From contig NZ_CP118611.1 of NCBI RefSeq assembly GCF_028993555.1, forward strand, positions 862,001 through 926,000: 64,000 nt of DNA, given 5' to 3'. This DNA comes from Ensifer adhaerens. GTDB lineage: Bacteria > Pseudomonadota > Alphaproteobacteria > Rhizobiales > Rhizobiaceae. Numbering within the stretch: position 1 is the first letter of the stretch; each line of letters starts with the position of its first letter. The position numbers were made by a program, and so were the translations under genes. Positions 17,588 to 27,178 of the stretch are shown one piece after another. Under the pieces are notes generated by a model. The model ran no database searches, had not been told where the DNA came from, and saw only the letters and a program-made list of their open reading frames with translations.

Positions 17588-18528
17588 TTCACCAGCCCAA
17601 TGTCCTTGAGAACACCTTCGGTGGCTGCAACATCCTTGTCGAGCTGGGTGTTGAAGGCGTCACCGGCGAGATAGCTGTCCTGCCAGCCCTTGGTTTTCAG
17701 CACTTCCTGCCAGCCTGCGGACTTGGCAAGCTTTTCGATGTCGGCCGAAACGGCAGCTTTCTGCTCGTCGGAAAGACCCGGAGCAGCTGCGACCATGCGC
17801 CAGTTTTCGACAACGACGTCGAGACCGGATTCCTTCAGCGTCGGAGCGTCGACGCCTGCGATACGCTCAGGACCGGAAACGGCAAGCAGGCGAAGCGTGC
17901 CGGCCTTGACCTGGGATTCGAACTCGCCGTAGCCTGAGACACCTGCGGTGACCTGGCTGCCGAGGATCGCGGCAAGCGCTTCCCCGCCGCCCGAGTAGGC
18001 GATGTAGTTGATCTTGGTCGGGTCGACGCCCGCAGCCTTGGCGATCAGGCCAACGGCGATGTGGTCGGTACCGCCGGCCGAGCCGCCAGCCCAGGAAACC
18101 GCACCCGGATCCTTCTTCAGCGCTTCGACGAGGTCAGCCATCGTCTTGATCTCGGACGATGCGGGAACGACGATCGCTTCGTATTCGCCGGTGAGGCGTG
18201 CGATCGGGGTGACGTCCTTGAGCGTGACCGGGGATTTGTTGGTAAGAATCGCGCCGACCATGACGTAGCCGCCGACGATCAGGGCGTTTGCGTTGCCCTT
18301 CTGCTGGCTTGCGAACTGGGCAAGGCCAATGGTGCCGCCGGCGCCCGGTACGTTCTGAACCTGGACGTTGCCGGAGATGCCTTCCTGCTGCATGACCGTC
18401 TGGAGCGAGCGAGCCGTCTGATCCCAGCCGCCGCCCGGGTTTGCCGGCGCGATGATGGTGTAGTCAGCGGCAACTGCCGGCAGCGACATGGCGCCGGCGA
18501 GAATCGTTGCGAGGAAAAAGTGTTTCAA
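17584..18528 (-). CDS. tctC: TctC-family periplasmic solute-binding protein
   Basis: Periplasmic binding protein of the TTT transporter (Bug/TctC family). It has a signal peptide (LKHFFLATILAGAMSLPAVAA) and the family motifs IIAPANPGGGWDQTARSLQ, VQNVPGAGGTIGLAQFA and SWAGGSAGGTDHIAVGLIA. The start is TTG at 18528, with GGAGG about 7 nt upstream; a longer frame to 18564 would put this ribosome site inside the gene. 314 residues is normal. It heads the tctCBA operon, and a phased direct repeat at 18701-18720 probably regulates it. Confidence 0.9.
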   Translation of the reverse strand: MKHFFLATILAGAMSLPAVAADYTIIAPANPGGGWDQTARSLQTVMQQEGISGNVQVQNVPGAGGTIGLAQFASQQKGNANALIVGGYVMVGAILTNKSPVTLKDVTPIARLTGEYEAIVVPASSEIKTMADLVEALKKDPGAVSWAGGSAGGTDHIAVGLIAKAAGVDPTKINYIAYSGGGEALAAILGSQVTAGVSGYGEFESQVKAGTLRLLAVSGPERIAGVDAPTLKESGLDVVVENWRMVAAAPGLSDEQKAAVSADIEKLAKSAGWQEVLKTKGWQDSYLAGDAFNTQLDKDVAATEGVLKDIGLVK

Positions 18529-18700
18529 GGTCAGTCCTCCGTGAGGCGCGTTTTCACCGCGCACGTTGTTTCTGCGTGCGAACGGGAAGACGCGACGGGT
18601 TCTTTCGACCCTTGTCGCTTGACCAAGATGGTGGCTTCCTCCCAGTGCGCAACTGGCGACCCGCCTCCACGGGTGCCAGTGACCCTAAGGCAACATAGAA

Positions 18701-18720
18701 AGCTGACATTTAGCTGACAT
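18701..18720 (-). promoter_or_regulatory. Phased direct repeat upstream of tctC, candidate TctD binding site
   Basis: On the minus strand ATGTCAGCT is repeated exactly with an 11-bp period (18720-18712 and 18709-18701). OmpR-type regulators such as TctD bind tandem repeats one helical turn apart. Candidate -10 sequences (TATGTT at 18697-18692, or a TTAGGGT region) follow toward tctC. tctD/tctE are about 2.3 kb away in this same window. Confidence 0.6.
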
Positions 18721-19214
18721 CAAGTCCCGAATGCGCTTTTCGAGGGGTGGTGTTTACGAAATCTTAGGCTCTTGGGCACGCTGACGAGAGGGCCAGTGTC
18801 ATTGTCAGCCTGCATGATCGAATTGGGAGGGGGCGATCGTCCGGGAGGATGACGAATCGAGGCCCCGGGGCCGCAGGACTGGTTCCGCGTATGAGGGCAT
18901 TCATGCCGCCTGGACAGCAAGCCGCGGTAGTGTCCCGCCCGACCGGCCCTCGACCTGCTCGAAAGGATGGAGCAATGAGCAAGGCAGCCAACTCCGAGAT
19001 CGCCAAGGCTAGGTCTAAGCGCGACTCAAGGGAGGGCGTCACACGGACGACTGCGTGTGATCGATGAGGACCAATTCATTGATTGGGTGAAACAGGCGAG
19101 CCAATTGCCCGGTGAACGCATGTGAGGGGCGATGCTGGCAGCACCCCATGGGAACAAGGGGTGGTATCGTCCGTGGCGTGTGATACCGGTGTTCCGGCAT
19201 GGAGAACCAGAGAC
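18721..19214 (+). other. Interval without a supportable gene
   Basis: About 490 bp between the tctC control region and the DUF1801 gene. Short open frames on both strands show no recognisable protein. It must hold the promoter of the DUF1801 gene, but no convincing promoter was identified by eye. Confidence 0.4.
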
Positions 19215-19649
19215 ATGAAGAAGGCGACGGAAACGATGGCGAAGACTGCAGCGCCTGCCTCCGACCGGATCGATGCCAGAATAACAGAACTGAATGACTG
19301 GCGCGGAGAGATGCTTGCCCGATTGAGGGCGCTCATCAAGGAGGCCGATCCTGAGGTTGTTGAGGAATGGAAGTGGAGAGGCGTTCCGGTTTGGGAGCAT
19401 GCGGGGATCATCTGCACCGGCGAGACCTACAAGGCAGTGGTCAAGATGACCTTCGCCAAGGGCGCGTCGCTGAAAGATCCCGCGGGTCTCTTCAATTCAA
19501 GCCTCGACGGCAATACCCGTCGGGCGATCGATATCCATGAGGGCCAAAAGATCGACGAAGACGCTTTGAAGGCCCTCATTCAGGCAGCCGTGGACTCGAA
19601 TCTGTCGGTGCAAGCCGAACGCGGCGGCCGATCCCGGAAGAAGATTTAA
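19215..19649 (+). CDS. DUF1801-family protein
   Basis: 144-residue cytoplasmic protein. The core EEWKWRGVPVWEHAGIICTG and then YKAVVKMTFAKGASLKDPAGLFNSS fits DUF1801 (YdhG/YjbR-like fold), whose members have no settled biochemical role. ATG 19215 starts just before the conserved helix; an in-frame alternative at 19122 has no RBS and adds non-conserved residues. It faces the orphan binding-protein gene, with a shared hairpin between their stops. Nothing links it to the tct system beyond location. Confidence 0.75.
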   Translation: MKKATETMAKTAAPASDRIDARITELNDWRGEMLARLRALIKEADPEVVEEWKWRGVPVWEHAGIICTGETYKAVVKMTFAKGASLKDPAGLFNSSLDGNTRRAIDIHEGQKIDEDALKALIQAAVDSNLSVQAERGGRSRKKI

Positions 19650-19656
19650 AGTCCCC

Positions 19657-19690
19657 GATCAAGGCGCCGCCCAGTTGGCGCGCCTTGATC
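19657..19690. terminator. Hairpin shared by two convergent genes
   Basis: GATCAAGGCG and CGCCTTGATC form a perfect 10-bp stem, placed between the stop codons of the + gene ending at 19649 and the minus gene ending at 19691. There is no T-run on either side, so its efficiency is uncertain; the position suggests a bidirectional terminator. Confidence 0.55.
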
Positions 19691-20758
19691 TCAGTGGAGC
19701 CGCAGGACCTCGTTCCATTTGGCGATCAGACGCGTTCGCTTCACCTGGTCGAGATAGACCATCAGTCCAGGACTGACCGGAACCGGACGCAATTGAGCCC
19801 CAAGCATTTCTTGCATGGTGTTTGCGGTGTTTTCTCCGGCGACCTCCGGGCTGACGGCGGCGATCTGCAGTTCGCGGGCCATGATCGTCTGCCCTTCCTT
19901 GGACATGAAAAATTCGAGATAGCGGCGGCCGAGGTCTGGAGAGGCCGACGCCTGGGGAACAAGACCAATTCGCGACATCACCACCGTGTAGTCCTTCGGC
20001 AAGACGATGCCCACATCCGGATGGCGTGCCGCCCAGTCCGCCGCGTAGGAGCCGAGAATATTATAGCCGAGCACGAAGCGACCGTCGGCGACACGCTCAA
20101 GGATGGCTTCGCTGGTGGAATAGAGCTTGACGCCGGCGGCACCCATCGCCTGGATGACGTCCCAGATATCGCCGAACTGCTCCTGGTCGCGTGACATGAA
20201 AAGGAAGCCGACGCCGGAGCGCTCGATGTCGTAGGTTCCGATACGGCCGAAGACGTTGGCTCCCTGGCGCTTCAGGTAGTCGACAAATTCGGCACGTGTG
20301 GCCGGCGGCTTTTCTGTCGTGAAACTTGGCTTGTGATAGACAAAGACGGCCGGCTCGAAGGTGAGCGCGTAAGCCGTGTTTCGCCAGTTCGCCCAGGCGG
20401 GCCAACGATCGCTCATGGGCAGGTCGCTACGCTGGGCATAGCCATCGTTGCTGAGCTTGACTTGCAGGTCCATGGCGGAAGAAAAGGCGAAGTCCGCCGT
20501 TTTCATTCCGGCATCCGTCTCCTTGACGATGCGGTCGTAGATCTCCCCGGTCAGCATGTCTTCGTAGCGCACAGTGACATCCGGATTGGCCCGCTGAAAG
20601 CCGATGATCATCGGCTTTGCGAGAGGCTCGTCAAGCGACGAATAGACCACGAGCGTGCGTGCATCGGAGTTGCCGGAAAGGGCTGGAAATATGATCGGCG
20701 CCGCAAGGAGCAGCCGCGGACAAAGCGCGAAAAAAAGAAGAGAAATCAAGAACCGCAT
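19691..20758 (-). CDS. Orphan ABC-type periplasmic binding protein next to tctDE
   Basis: 355-residue secreted protein of the Fe(III)/spermidine-putrescine type binding-protein fold (family 1). It has a signal peptide (MRFLISLLFFALCPRLLLA), then LVVYSSLDEPLAKPMIIGF near the N-terminus and late motifs GRRYLEFFMSKEGQTIMA. The ATG at 20758 was chosen to place the signal peptide at the start. No ABC permease or ATPase gene accompanies it; it is divergent from tctD. Such lone binding proteins next to TctDE-type sensors often act as ligand-sensing partners of the kinase. That role is inferred. Confidence 0.8.
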   Translation of the reverse strand: MRFLISLLFFALCPRLLLAAPIIFPALSGNSDARTLVVYSSLDEPLAKPMIIGFQRANPDVTVRYEDMLTGEIYDRIVKETDAGMKTADFAFSSAMDLQVKLSNDGYAQRSDLPMSDRWPAWANWRNTAYALTFEPAVFVYHKPSFTTEKPPATRAEFVDYLKRQGANVFGRIGTYDIERSGVGFLFMSRDQEQFGDIWDVIQAMGAAGVKLYSTSEAILERVADGRFVLGYNILGSYAADWAARHPDVGIVLPKDYTVVMSRIGLVPQASASPDLGRRYLEFFMSKEGQTIMARELQIAAVSPEVAGENTANTMQEMLGAQLRPVPVSPGLMVYLDQVKRTRLIAKWNEVLRLH

Positions 20759-20835
20759 GAATCCACAATGCCTCAGTGTGTCACCGTTCACAAGCAAGGC
20801 GTCCGCGGATAAGGTGGTTCGGGGAGTGACGATAT

Positions 20836-21513
20836 TTGCGTATCTTGCTTGTTGAGGACAATCAGGACCTGGCCGAGGGCCTGTCTGCCATTTTGCGTGG
20901 CAGCGGCTATGCCGTCGACGTTGTCAGCGATGGCGCGTCGGCGCATGCGGTCGCAGCAACTGAAACCTTCGATCTGGTCATTCTCGACCTCAACCTGCCG
21001 GAGATGGACGGGCTCGATGTGTTGCGGGCGATGCGCGCGCGGCAGAACCGCGCTGCAGTCTTGATCCTGACGGCCAGGGGTGCGCCCGAGGAAAAGATCA
21101 AGGGGCTCGATCTCGGCGCCGACGACTACATGATCAAGCCGTTCGACGTCGGCGAACTCGAAGCGCGGGTGCGCGTGTTGCTGCGCCGGCAGGCGGGCCT
21201 CAGGGCGTCGACTGTCAGCTATGGCAATGTCTCGCTCGATCTCAATACGCGCAGCTTCTCGTCGGGCGGAGTGCCCATCGAGATCCCGGCACGCGAACTC
21301 GGACTACTCGAACTTCTGTTCATGCGGGCCGGCAAGGTGGTCGCCAAGGACGCGATCATGCAATCGCTGACCGGCTTTGACGATGACTTGAGCCCCAACG
21401 CGATCGAGCAATATGTCAGCCGGCTGCGCAAGCGGTTGGCGCCGCATGGCCTCACCGTGCGCACCGCCCGCGGCATCGGCTATTACCTCGACAAGATGGC
21501 GGGGCCGGAATGA
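20836..21513 (+). CDS. tctD: TctD-type OmpR-family response regulator
   Basis: 225-residue response regulator: receiver domain (residues 1-115) with VEDN, phospho-acceptor Asp51 in LDLNLPEMDG, Thr/Lys positions in LTARG and MIKPFD, and a C-terminal OmpR/PhoB winged helix ending VRTARGIGYYLDK. TctD regulators activate tricarboxylate transporter genes in response to TctE. The start codon is TTG (20836) with a GGGGAG nearby. It is coupled to tctE by an ATGA overlap and diverges from the orphan binding-protein gene; tctCBA is likely its target. Confidence 0.9.
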   Translation: MRILLVEDNQDLAEGLSAILRGSGYAVDVVSDGASAHAVAATETFDLVILDLNLPEMDGLDVLRAMRARQNRAAVLILTARGAPEEKIKGLDLGADDYMIKPFDVGELEARVRVLLRRQAGLRASTVSYGNVSLDLNTRSFSSGGVPIEIPARELGLLELLFMRAGKVVAKDAIMQSLTGFDDDLSPNAIEQYVSRLRKRLAPHGLTVRTARGIGYYLDKMAGPE

Positions 21514-22889
21514 GAGGGACGGTCTACAGCCTCCGCCGGCGCCTGCTTGGTTGGCTGCTGATCTCGACGGTCGTCATCGGCATTATTGCGCTCGTGGACA
21601 CCTATCGAGAGGCGGTCACCACCGCCAACGTCGTTTCCGACCGCGTGCTCGCCGGTTCCGCATTGGCGATCGCGGAGCGCGTGGTCGTTGCGGAAGACGG
21701 CTCGCTCGAGGTCGATATTCCCTATGTTGCGCTGGAGATGTTGACCTCTGCGGCGCAAGACCGCGTCTTCTATCGCGTCGACGGACCGCCGGGCCAGTTC
21801 ATCACGGGGTACCAGACGCTTCCGTCGCTTGCGGAGGAGCCCGGGACATCCACGACGTTTGCGGACTCGACCTTTCGCGGCGAACCGATCCGTATCGCAG
21901 CGCTTCGCCGTTCAGCCTCGACCGGGATCAATTCGGTACCCTTTGTCGTGACCGTTGCCGAAACGACGATCGCGCGGCGGCAACTGGCGCAGACCATCCT
22001 CTTTCGCTCGGCGCTGCGCCTCGGCATGATGATCGCGGGGGCAGCGGTGATCGTCTGGATCGCCGTCACATTTTCGCTACGCCCGCTTTATCGTCTCGGA
22101 GATGCGATCGCCGAGCGTAATCCGGATGATCTCCATCCGATTGGCGAACGAGTGCCGAACGAAGTCCAAGGGCTCGTCGATACCGTCAATTCTTTCATGG
22201 GACGCCTGCAGTCAGCGCTCGATGCGTTGCGCAATTTTACCGGCAACGCCAGCCATCAACTCCGCACGCCGCTTGCGATCATTCGAACCCAACTCGCTTT
22301 GGCGCAGCGTGCAGGGTCGATCGAGGAAACGCATGGCGCGGTGAAGAAAGCCGACGAAGCGGTCGCCAATGCCGAACGCATTCTCGGGCAATTGCTGCTG
22401 ATGGCGAAAATTGACGCAGCCGGCAAAAACGAGGCCCGAATGCTCGAACGTGTCGATCTTGTCGAGCTCGCACGGGAAATCACGGCGGAACACGTACCGG
22501 CGGCGGGAGAGGCCGATATCGATCTCGGCTTTGAGGGCGAGGGCGAAGCGTTCATTCGCGCCGAGCCATTGCTGGTGGCCGAGATGCTCAAGAACCTGAT
22601 CGGCAACGCCTTGCTCTATGCCGGCCCAGGCGCCGAAGTGACGACGCGCGTTCTCGCAGACACAGGATCGGTGTCGCTCATCGTCGAGGATAATGGCCCG
22701 GGCATTCGGGCCGAGTTGCGCGAGAAGGTCCTGCGGCGCTTTGAGCGCGGAGGCAGCGAAGCGCCGGGCTCAGGGCTCGGGCTACCGATCGTCGAGGAAA
22801 TCGCCGAACTCTACGGGGCGACGACCCGTCTCGGCGAGGGCGCTGATGGAAAAGGCCTCAAGGTGACCATCCTCTTTCCAGCGGGCTAG
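21510..22889 (+). CDS. tctE: TctE-type sensor histidine kinase
   Basis: 459-residue membrane kinase: transmembrane helix near residues 12-30, a periplasmic sensor domain of about 135 residues, a second helix near 172-190, HAMP-like linker, H-box GNASHQLRTPLA with His249, N-box MLKNLIGNALLYAG, G1 DNGPGIR and G2 GSGLGLPIVEE. The sensor domain is of the 2CSK_N/TctE N-terminal type (VVAEDGSLEVDIPYVALEML). It should phosphorylate TctD. All catalytic boxes are intact. Confidence 0.9.
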   Translation: MRGTVYSLRRRLLGWLLISTVVIGIIALVDTYREAVTTANVVSDRVLAGSALAIAERVVVAEDGSLEVDIPYVALEMLTSAAQDRVFYRVDGPPGQFITGYQTLPSLAEEPGTSTTFADSTFRGEPIRIAALRRSASTGINSVPFVVTVAETTIARRQLAQTILFRSALRLGMMIAGAAVIVWIAVTFSLRPLYRLGDAIAERNPDDLHPIGERVPNEVQGLVDTVNSFMGRLQSALDALRNFTGNASHQLRTPLAIIRTQLALAQRAGSIEETHGAVKKADEAVANAERILGQLLLMAKIDAAGKNEARMLERVDLVELAREITAEHVPAAGEADIDLGFEGEGEAFIRAEPLLVAEMLKNLIGNALLYAGPGAEVTTRVLADTGSVSLIVEDNGPGIRAELREKVLRRFERGGSEAPGSGLGLPIVEEIAELYGATTRLGEGADGKGLKVTILFPAG

Positions 22890-22938
22890 TCACGCACCAG
22901 CTCTTTGCGGCGCCGCGGTTGCGGGCCGGATGAGCAAA

Positions 22939-22978
22939 AGCCATTTGCAGGCGGTCAAGGCGACACGCGCAAATGGCT
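22939..22978 (+). terminator. Inverted repeat after tctE
   Basis: AGCCATTTGC (22939-22948) pairs perfectly with GCAAATGGCT (22969-22978) around a 20-nt loop, followed at 22985 by CTTTTGATTG. It lies 50 bp after the tctE stop and may end the tctDE transcript; the loop is longer than usual. Confidence 0.45.
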
Positions 22979-23271
22979 GCGGCACTTTTGATTGTCTTGC
23001 TTAGCGGCCGCGCTGGCCGAAGAGGGAAGCTGTTTCGCGGGTCTGTACCCGCAGCATCGCGCTCCAGAGTTGGAAAACGAAACGCGGCTGAAACTGGCTC
23101 GCAAGCTTGCGCTGCGACAACATGATAAGTCTCCGATAGTTTTGGACGTCTGGCATATAGTGCATTGGCGGAGATCTTGCCAGAGCGCCCACGCTGGGGC
23201 AGCTCTGCGTGCCAAGCATATGTGGAAAACGCTCCAAGCCAGGAGAAATACCTGCCATTCAAAAACAAAAT
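22979..23271. other. Interval without a supportable gene
   Basis: About 290 bp between the ends of two convergent transcription units. Short frames here show no recognisable protein and no RNA gene was seen. Confidence 0.4.
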
Positions 23272-23297
23272 GCCGGGATGATTTTCATCAACCCGGC
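23272..23297 (-). terminator. Rho-independent terminator of the sugar ABC operon
   Basis: GCCGGG/CCCGGC plus TGAT/ATCA form a stem around a TTTC loop with a single A-A mismatch. On the minus strand it is followed by ATTTTGTTTTTG. It lies 40 bp after the permease stop. Confidence 0.8.
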
Positions 23298-23336
23298 CAG
23301 TTGGCTTCACTGGGAGGAGAGTTTTTCTTTGGAGGA

Positions 23337-24362
23337 TCAAGCCTTCTTGCGGTTTTTCTGTCGATAGACGTCGATGACGACTGCGGCGACGATGATCAGT
23401 CCCTTGACGATTTCCTGGTAGTAGGCATCGACCCGAAGGAAGGTGAAGCCTGAGGTCATGACGCCAAGGATGATCGTGCCGATCACCGTGCCGGTGACGC
23501 GGCCGACGCCGCCGGTCAGTGAGGTGCCGCCGATGACGGTCGCGGCAATGGCGTCCAGTTCGTACATGACACCCATGCCGGCCTGTGCCGTCTGGGCGCG
23601 GGCAGCGGTCACGACGCCGGCCAGGCCCGCCAGCATGCCGGCAATGGCATAGACCTTGATCAGATGTGCTTCGACATTGATACCCGAGACGCGTGCCGCC
23701 TGGACGTTGGCGCCGATCGCATAGGTGAACTTGCCGTAGCGGGTATAGCGCAACGCGATGTGGAAGATGATCGCGACGGCAAGGAAGACGATGACGGGCC
23801 AGATGCCGGTACCGATGAAGTTGAACTGCTCTGTGAGGCCCGAGACTGGCTGGCCCTTGGTGTACCACTTGGAGATGCCGCGTGCCGACACCATCATACC
23901 GAGCGTCGCGATGAAGGGCGGGATCTTGGTGCGGGCGATGAGCTGGCCGTTGATGAAGCCGGCGAGCAAGCCGATGCCGATGCCAAGGCCGATCGGAACG
24001 ATCGCCGGCATGTCGGTCAGCGACGGATAGAGTGCGCGGGGCCAGGTGGATGCCTGGGCGACGCTTGCCGAGATCATCGCGGTCATGCCGACGACGGAGC
24101 CGGACGAAAGATCGATGCCGCCCGTGATGATCACCTGGGTGACGCCGACGGCGATGATGCCGATCACCGAAACCTGCAGGATCATGATCGTCAGGCGCTG
24201 CGGGTTCATAAGGAAGCTTTGGCCGACGAAGATCCAGCCCAACACCTCATAAACCAGCGCGATGCCGATCAATACGAGGAAGATGTTAAATTCGGGGGGC
24301 AGGCGGCGTTTAGCGCCGGCAAACGATGTGCTCGCGCCCTGTGCGGCGACATTGGTATCCAT
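23337..24362 (-). CDS. CUT2-family sugar ABC transporter permease (RbsC/MocB-system type)
   Basis: Inner-membrane permease of a ribose/inositol-type ABC importer. The 341-residue protein has about 8-10 hydrophobic segments and the family motifs ITGGIDLSSGSVVGMTAM and AATVIGGTSLTGGVGRVTGT. The frame opens at 24464, but the ATG at 24362 has GGGAGG at the correct distance. It is the last gene of the operon, 34 bp after the ATPase gene, and is followed by a strong terminator. Substrate is inferred from neighbours as an inositol-like compound. Confidence 0.88.
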   Translation of the reverse strand: MDTNVAAQGASTSFAGAKRRLPPEFNIFLVLIGIALVYEVLGWIFVGQSFLMNPQRLTIMILQVSVIGIIAVGVTQVIITGGIDLSSGSVVGMTAMISASVAQASTWPRALYPSLTDMPAIVPIGLGIGIGLLAGFINGQLIARTKIPPFIATLGMMVSARGISKWYTKGQPVSGLTEQFNFIGTGIWPVIVFLAVAIIFHIALRYTRYGKFTYAIGANVQAARVSGINVEAHLIKVYAIAGMLAGLAGVVTAARAQTAQAGMGVMYELDAIAATVIGGTSLTGGVGRVTGTVIGTIILGVMTSGFTFLRVDAYYQEIVKGLIIVAAVVIDVYRQKNRKKA

Positions 24363-24396
24363 TTTCATTCCTCCCTTTCGTCGGGTCGCTTCCCGC

Positions 24397-25938
24397 TCAG
24401 CTCGCGGCGAGCTCCATGACCTTGATCTGGGTTGCTTCCGCCCTGTCGAGGAAGCCGGTGACACGGCCCTCGTGCATGACCATGATGCGGTCGCTCATGC
24501 CGAGCACCTCTGGCATTTCCGAAGAAATCATGATGACGGCGACGCCGTTTCGCGCGAGTTCTGTGACGAGGCGGTGGATTTCCGCCTTGGCGCCGACATC
24601 GATGCCGCGTGTTGGTTCGTCGAGGATCAGGATGCGCGGATTGGTGAGCAGCCAGCGGCCGATCAGCACCTTCTGCTGGTTGCCGCCTGAAAGGTTTTCT
24701 ATGCGCTCCTGCAGGTTCGGTGTCTTGACGCGCAGCTTGCGGCTCATCTCTTCGCAAGCTGCGGTAATCTGCTTTTCGGTAACGAAGCCGCCCTTGACGA
24801 AGCGATCCTGAAGCACCGCGATCTGCATGTTTTCGAGGATGTCGAGGATCAGCAGACAGCCGGTTTCCTTGCGGTCTTCGGTCAGGAACGCCATGCGGTT
24901 CCTGATCGCCGTGTTCGGGCTGTCGACCGAAAGCGTCTTGCCGTCGATCGAAATCGTGCCTGAGCTTGCAGGCGTCACGCCGAAAAGCGTTTCAGCGACG
25001 TTCGAACGGCCGGAGCCGACGAGACCAGCAATGCCGAGGATTTCACCGGCGCGCACGTCGAAGGTTACGTCGCGGAACACTCCGTCGAGCGCCAGGTTCT
25101 TGACCGAAAGAACGACGTCGCCGATCGGCACTTCTTCCTTCGGGAACATCTGGGTGATTTCGCGGCCAACCATCATGCGAATGATGTCGTCGCGGGTGAC
25201 GTCGCTCGAGGCATGCGTGCCGATGAACTTGCCGTCCCGGAACACCGAGAACTCGTCGGCAATTTCGAACAGTTCGTTCATCTTGTGGGTGATGTAGACG
25301 ATACCGATCCCTTGCTCGCGCAGGTCGCGAATGATTTCGAACAGATGGGCGACCTCGCGTTCTGTCAGTGCCGAGGTGGGTTCGTCCATGATCAAAACGT
25401 CGGATTCATAGGAGACCGCCTTGGCGATCTCGACCATCTGCCGGTTTGCCACCGATAGGTGGCGGACCTCGATTTCCGGGTCGATCTTGATCTTCAGGCG
25501 GTCGAACAGCCGGGCCGTGATCCTGTTCATCTCGCCGTGGTCGACAAAGCCGAAGCGGTTCTTCGGCTCGCGGCGGATCCAGATGTTCTCCGCCACCGTC
25601 ATGAACGGCATCAGGTTGAGCTCCTGATGGATCATCGCGATGCCGTTTTCGAGCGCATCGAGCGGCGACTTCAACCGGATGTCGACACCCTTCAACCGGA
25701 TTTCGCCCTTGTCGGGTGTGTAGATGCCGGCGAGGATCTTCATCAGTGTCGACTTGCCGGCGCCGTTCTCGCCCATCAGCGCATGGACCGTGCCGCGCTT
25801 CAACTTGAACTCGACATCGTCAAGTGCGACGACACCCGGGAACTCCTTGCGGATGCCTTCCGCGGAAAGAAGATATTCAGCCTTGGGCACCGCGCCGCTG
25901 GCGCGCACGGCTGCCATCGTTGTCGGACTGAGCGTCAT
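24397..25938 (-). CDS. CUT2-family sugar ABC transporter ATPase (RbsA/MglA type)
   Basis: Duplicated ATP-binding subunit of 513 residues. The first cassette has Walker A GENGAGKS, a signature region [14 protein letters not shown] and Walker [12 protein letters not shown]; the second has the degenerate P-loop GLVGSGRS, signature [15 protein letters not shown] and [14 protein letters not shown], the usual asymmetry in RbsA/MglA proteins. The ATG at 25938 has GGGGGAGGCAAGGAAC upstream; the longer frame to 26058 crosses the intergenic stem-loop and is unlikely. It couples ATP hydrolysis to sugar uptake with the adjoining permease and binding protein. Confidence 0.92.
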   Translation of the reverse strand: MTLSPTTMAAVRASGAVPKAEYLLSAEGIRKEFPGVVALDDVEFKLKRGTVHALMGENGAGKSTLMKILAGIYTPDKGEIRLKGVDIRLKSPLDALENGIAMIHQELNLMPFMTVAENIWIRREPKNRFGFVDHGEMNRITARLFDRLKIKIDPEIEVRHLSVANRQMVEIAKAVSYESDVLIMDEPTSALTEREVAHLFEIIRDLREQGIGIVYITHKMNELFEIADEFSVFRDGKFIGTHASSDVTRDDIIRMMVGREITQMFPKEEVPIGDVVLSVKNLALDGVFRDVTFDVRAGEILGIAGLVGSGRSNVAETLFGVTPASSGTISIDGKTLSVDSPNTAIRNRMAFLTEDRKETGCLLILDILENMQIAVLQDRFVKGGFVTEKQITAACEEMSRKLRVKTPNLQERIENLSGGNQQKVLIGRWLLTNPRILILDEPTRGIDVGAKAEIHRLVTELARNGVAVIMISSEMPEVLGMSDRIMVMHEGRVTGFLDRAEATQIKVMELAAS

Positions 25939-26063
25939 GTTCCTTGCCTCCCCCATCGTTTCCGGCTGTCGCGGAAAGTCCACATCGCTGGCGGGTGACC
26001 AGCCTATTTTGCCGCATGCGATGTCCATTGGACGCAGCATTTGCGGCGGGACTTGCATTTGAA

Positions 26064-26091
26064 CGAGAGCGCGGGGTCTCCCGCGCTCTCG
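26064..26091 (-). other. Intra-operon stem-loop between binding-protein and ATPase genes
   Basis: CGAGAGCGCGGG and CCCGCGCTCTCG form a perfect 12-bp GC-rich stem with a 4-nt loop, 11 bp after the binding-protein stop and 126 bp before the ATPase start. Such hairpins stabilise the upstream mRNA and reduce downstream transcription, giving an excess of periplasmic binding protein over membrane subunits. Confidence 0.75.
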
Positions 26092-26101
26092 ATAGAGGCG
26101 A

Positions 26102-27031
26102 TCAGTTCTTCGTCTGATACGTGTCGAGGTTTTCCTTGGTCACCAGCTCGAAGGGAATGTAGACCTTCTTGTCGACGGCTTCGCCCTTGGCGAGCTTCAG
26201 CGCCGCGTCGACCGAACCCTTGCCCTGGCCGGCGGCATTCTGGAACACCGTCACGTCGAGGTCACCGGCAGCCATGGCTGCGAGTGCATCTTGCGTCGCG
26301 TCGATGCCACCGATGACAACGGAGTCCATCGAGCGGCCGGCGGCCTTCAGAGCCTGGATCGCGCCGATCGCCATTTCGTCGTTGTTCGAAATGACGGCAT
26401 CGAATTCAACGCCCGCCGACAGCCAGTTCGTCAAAAGGTCGGAGCCTTGCGTACGCGACCAGTTGGCAGTCTGCTCTTCGACGATCTCGATACCCTTGCA
26501 CTGGTCGGTCGCCAGAACATCATGGATATCCTTCGTGCGCATGCGGGCGGCCTGGTTGGACAGTTCGCCCATCATGACGACGGCCTTGCCCTTGCCGCCG
26601 AGCATCTTGCAGATTTCCTGCGTCTGCAGCGTGCCGGATTCTTGCTCGTTCGATGCGACGAAAGCCTGCTTCTCCGGCAGGGTGTCGACGTTGACCGGCT
26701 CGCGGTTGACGTAAACGAGCGGAATGCCGGCGTCCGCTGCAATCTTCGACATGGCTGCCGTTGCGTCGGTATCAACCGGGTTGACGATAATTGCGGTCAC
26801 GCCGGCTGCGATGAAGTTCTGAATCTGGCTCTGCTGCTTCGAAACGTCGTTCTGCGCGTCCTCGATCTGCAGCTCAACGCCGTTAAGCGTCTTGGCGTAA
26901 TCGGACATGCCGTTGCGCAAGACCGTGAGGAAGTTGTCATCAAAAAGGGCCATCGACACGCCGATGGTCTCGGCGTGAGCGGCCGTCGACATCATCACAG
27001 CCAGCGCTGTACCCAGCACGAATTTCTTCAT
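26102..27031 (-). CDS. CUT2 periplasmic sugar-binding protein (MocB/RbsB type)
   Basis: 309-residue periplasmic binding protein with signal peptide ([20 protein letters not shown]) and a peripla_BP_4 fold: [44 protein letters not shown] and [14 protein letters not shown]. It resembles binding proteins for ribose, inositol and rhizopine (MocB). The ATG at 27031 begins the signal peptide; an in-frame start at 27049 is less natural. Its gene leads the transport part of the operon, with a 14-bp palindrome at 27179-27192 upstream. A rhizopine or inositol ligand is inferred from the moc-like neighbours. Confidence 0.88.
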   Translation of the reverse strand: MKKFVLGTALAVMMSTAAHAETIGVSMALFDDNFLTVLRNGMSDYAKTLNGVELQIEDAQNDVSKQQSQIQNFIAAGVTAIIVNPVDTDATAAMSKIAADAGIPLVYVNREPVNVDTLPEKQAFVASNEQESGTLQTQEICKMLGGKGKAVVMMGELSNQAARMRTKDIHDVLATDQCKGIEIVEEQTANWSRTQGSDLLTNWLSAGVEFDAVISNNDEMAIGAIQALKAAGRSMDSVVIGGIDATQDALAAMAAGDLDVTVFQNAAGQGKGSVDAALKLAKGEAVDKKVYIPFELVTKENLDTYQTKN

Positions 27032-27178
27032 TGTCTTTCTCCTCCACAATGGTGCCCGGCGACACCTTCTCCTGCCGGGAGCGCGATCCTTGTCGGATTG
27101 CGCTCATTCACGCCGAAAGCGCCACTCCCGCTACGCTCTCGATAAAACGGAATAAACGAACCAGTAAATTGCGATTAC

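Noticed and set aside
22858..23868. 336-residue minus-strand frame
   Set aside because: Covers the permease 3' end in another frame and is extremely His/Arg-rich; a shadow of the GC-rich permease gene.
23664..24419. 251-residue + frame inside the permease gene
   Set aside because: Asp/His-rich antisense frame over a well-supported permease; no RBS or domain.
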